NCBI GenBank assembly: GCA_016929465.1 | Contig: JAFGIT010000158.1 | Span: 1-6,614 of the forward strand | DNA from: Candidatus Coatesiibacteriota bacterium | GTDB taxonomy: Bacteria > B130-G9 | DNA: 6,614 bases | Direction of reading: 5' to 3' | In this document: piece after piece, positions 5,865 to 6,614 of the stretch | Position numbering within the stretch: the first letter of the stretch is position 1 | Layout of the letters: every line of letters starts with the position of its first letter | Program-made: the position numbers and the translations under genes | The notes under the pieces: generated by a model | The model's database searches: none | What the model saw: the letters and a program-made list of their open reading frames with translations, nothing else | What the model was told of the DNA's origin: nothing

Positions 5865-6104
5865 ATGTCAAGTATGGAGCAAATAACGATCGATCCCTGC
5901 CCTATCTGCGGGGGGAGTCACACATATCCGCTTAGTGTCCACCAATCCGTCTGCACGAGGGGGCTTGGCGCTGATAGCCTGAAATCGGTCTCCAATCCAG
6001 GGCTCGCTCGAAGAAGGGTAACGAGATTCCTGATGTGTCCCGTCAAGCATGTCATGTTCCAGGCCACTCTCGAATTGCCCGATGGTCTCGAACTCACGGC
6101 CTGA
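5865..6104 (+). CDS. Small putative zinc-binding protein (CPIC / CPVKH)
   Basis: A 79-residue soluble protein with a CPIC pair (C12, C15) followed by GGSH, then C30 and a second site CPVKH (C58, H62). The two knuckle-like motifs some 43 residues apart suggest one zinc-ribbon-like site. The middle is basic (ARRRVTR, 48-54) and the end is strand-like (VMFQATLELPDGLEL). I know no named family, and the partner is unclear. The ATG at 5865 was chosen; its ribosome site is weak, and an ATG at 5874 would cost 3 residues. It stops 36 bp before the membrane-protein gene, so the two may be co-transcribed. A short palindrome, ATTTCG-G-CGAAAT (6116-6128), lies in that gap. It is probably real, since the Cys pattern looks selected. 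Confidence 0.6.
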   Translation: MSSMEQITIDPCPICGGSHTYPLSVHQSVCTRGLGADSLKSVSNPGLARRRVTRFLMCPVKHVMFQATLELPDGLELTA

Positions 6105-6140
6105 TGACAGTCTGCATTTCGGCGAAATCTGGAGCCCCTT

Positions 6141-6552
6141 TTGAGCAATCAGGAATGCAATAAGGAGGCGAATTCCGCCCCGTCCCAAGTCAAGGTCATT
6201 CAGGCCTCGCCGGCTTCACCGCATAATGAGGCTCTATTAGAGGCCGGCAAGGCTCTTCTCATCCAATCCATTGAGATTGGCAGAGACTTCTGCAAATTCA
6301 TGATCTCGATCTGTGCGGGGGCTGGCTATACCCGTATATCTGGGCCTACTCAAGTTCGTCATTCAGGAGTCCTATGAATTCCCGACTTGGCAAAAAGTAT
6401 CCATGATATCTTCTTTGATGCTCTTTGCTTCCGCTTTGCTCGTATTCGTCTGGGGATTCTTTCCTCAGAAAAGCAGACTCACGCTCGATATTGCGGAAGT
6501 GATAGAGAGGGAGAGAAAGACGACAATTCAGAGGCGATATAGGTGCTCTTGA
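6141..6552 (+). pseudogene. Small membrane protein gene, frameshifted in a G5 run, unrecognised family
   Basis: The TTG at 6141 has GGAG 6 nt upstream and opens a polar N-terminus (MSNQECNKEANSAPSQ) leading to a helix (NEALLEAGKALLIQSIEIGR). A membrane segment starts at FCKFMISICAG (50-60), then the frame breaks at GGGGG (6317-6321) and yields a hydrophilic tail ending at 6377. Removing one G restores LAIPVYLGLLKFVIQ in the next frame, followed by a second hydrophobic helix, MISSLMLFASALLVFVWGFF (88-107), and a charged stretch (EVIERERKTTIQRRYR) before a TGA at 6550-6552. The repaired protein has 136 residues to that stop. The downstream frame alone could begin at a GTG (6313), but that would cut the first membrane helix. 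Function is unknown. The cause may be a sequencing slip, phase variation in the G run or true decay. Confidence 0.65.
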
Positions 6553-6561
6553 GGAGGTTTT

Positions 6562-6614
6562 GTGATACTTCTTACGGCAATTGGCCTCGCCGCTTTGACA
6601 ATATTGACCGTCTA
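6562..6614 (+). CDS. Hydrophobic segment at the right edge: new gene start or third helix of the preceding gene
   Basis: GAGGAGG (6551-6557) lies 4 nt before a GTG at 6562 that reads MILLTAIGLAALTILTV to the window edge, a plausible start of a membrane protein. However, the same frame continues without shift from the preceding membrane-protein frame through the TGA at 6550-6552 (RRYRCS-stop-GGFVILL). It could therefore be that protein's third membrane helix, cut off by a nonsense change such as CGA to TGA. Both readings fit; the ribosome site favours a separate gene, while the spacing and basic-then-hydrophobic pattern favour one broken protein. Confidence 0.35.
   Translation, partial: MILLTAIGLAALTILTV

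Noticed and set aside
1-6614. Cluster of DnaA boxes or a replication origin
   Set aside because: I found no convincing match to TTATNCACA on either strand and no AT-rich repeat array; a non-standard site for the altered DnaA cannot be excluded.
1-6614. CRISPR array, rRNA, insertion sequence or phage attachment repeats
   Set aside because: No regularly spaced repeats, rRNA-like sequence, transposase or integrase, and no matching direct repeats at likely element boundaries were seen.

Overview
The window reads as a mobile-element remnant or edge (about 1-4350) beside what looks like ordinary chromosomal sequence (about 4600-6614). A DnaA-family initiator, a sigma-70 region 4-like regulator and a TTGACA/17 bp/TAAATT promoter ahead of the glycosyltransferase point to a bacterial host or a phage of bacteria. 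Codon use (frequent ATA, AGG, AGA and CGA at moderate GC) and a TATAAATA element 40 nt before the terminase small-subunit start would also suit an archaeon. I cannot name a genus and lean bacterial.

Left part. A DnaA-family protein lacking its 5' end runs rightward from the left edge to 1149. It has a complete AAA+ core and a domain IV, but the base-reading DHTT signature is CHAA. It converges on a leftward block read in the order: putative small terminase subunit (4291-3803), large terminase subunit (3921-1990), a small basic protein (1915-1724) and a Cys-motif protein with a sigma region 4-like helix-turn-helix (1746-1333). Between the two convergent units lie nested inverted repeats and a strong hairpin, the likely terminator of the dnaA-like gene. 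No portal, protease, capsid or integrase gene is present, so the terminase cassette stands alone here.

Middle. The 335 bp between the divergent terminase small-subunit and glycosyltransferase genes holds candidate promoters for both directions, an 8 bp inverted repeat and a perfect 12 bp palindrome that may be an operator.

Right part. An intact family 2 glycosyltransferase of the dolichol-phosphate-mannose-synthase-like type with two C-terminal membrane helices (4627-5502) is followed by short hairpins and a tandem 9-mer. Next come a HicB-like antitoxin-type gene broken by a one-base frameshift, a small CPIC/CPVKH putative zinc-binding protein, and a small membrane protein broken by a one-base insertion in a G5 run, with an in-frame TGA before a third hydrophobic segment at the right edge. 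Two frameshifts and a possible nonsense codon within about 850 bp, next to long intact genes, mean either local gene decay or local consensus errors.

How the genes may work together (inference): the DnaA-like protein could serve replication or regulation of the element, the sigma-like protein could switch on late transcription, and the terminase pair would package DNA. The right-hand genes have no visible link to these functions.
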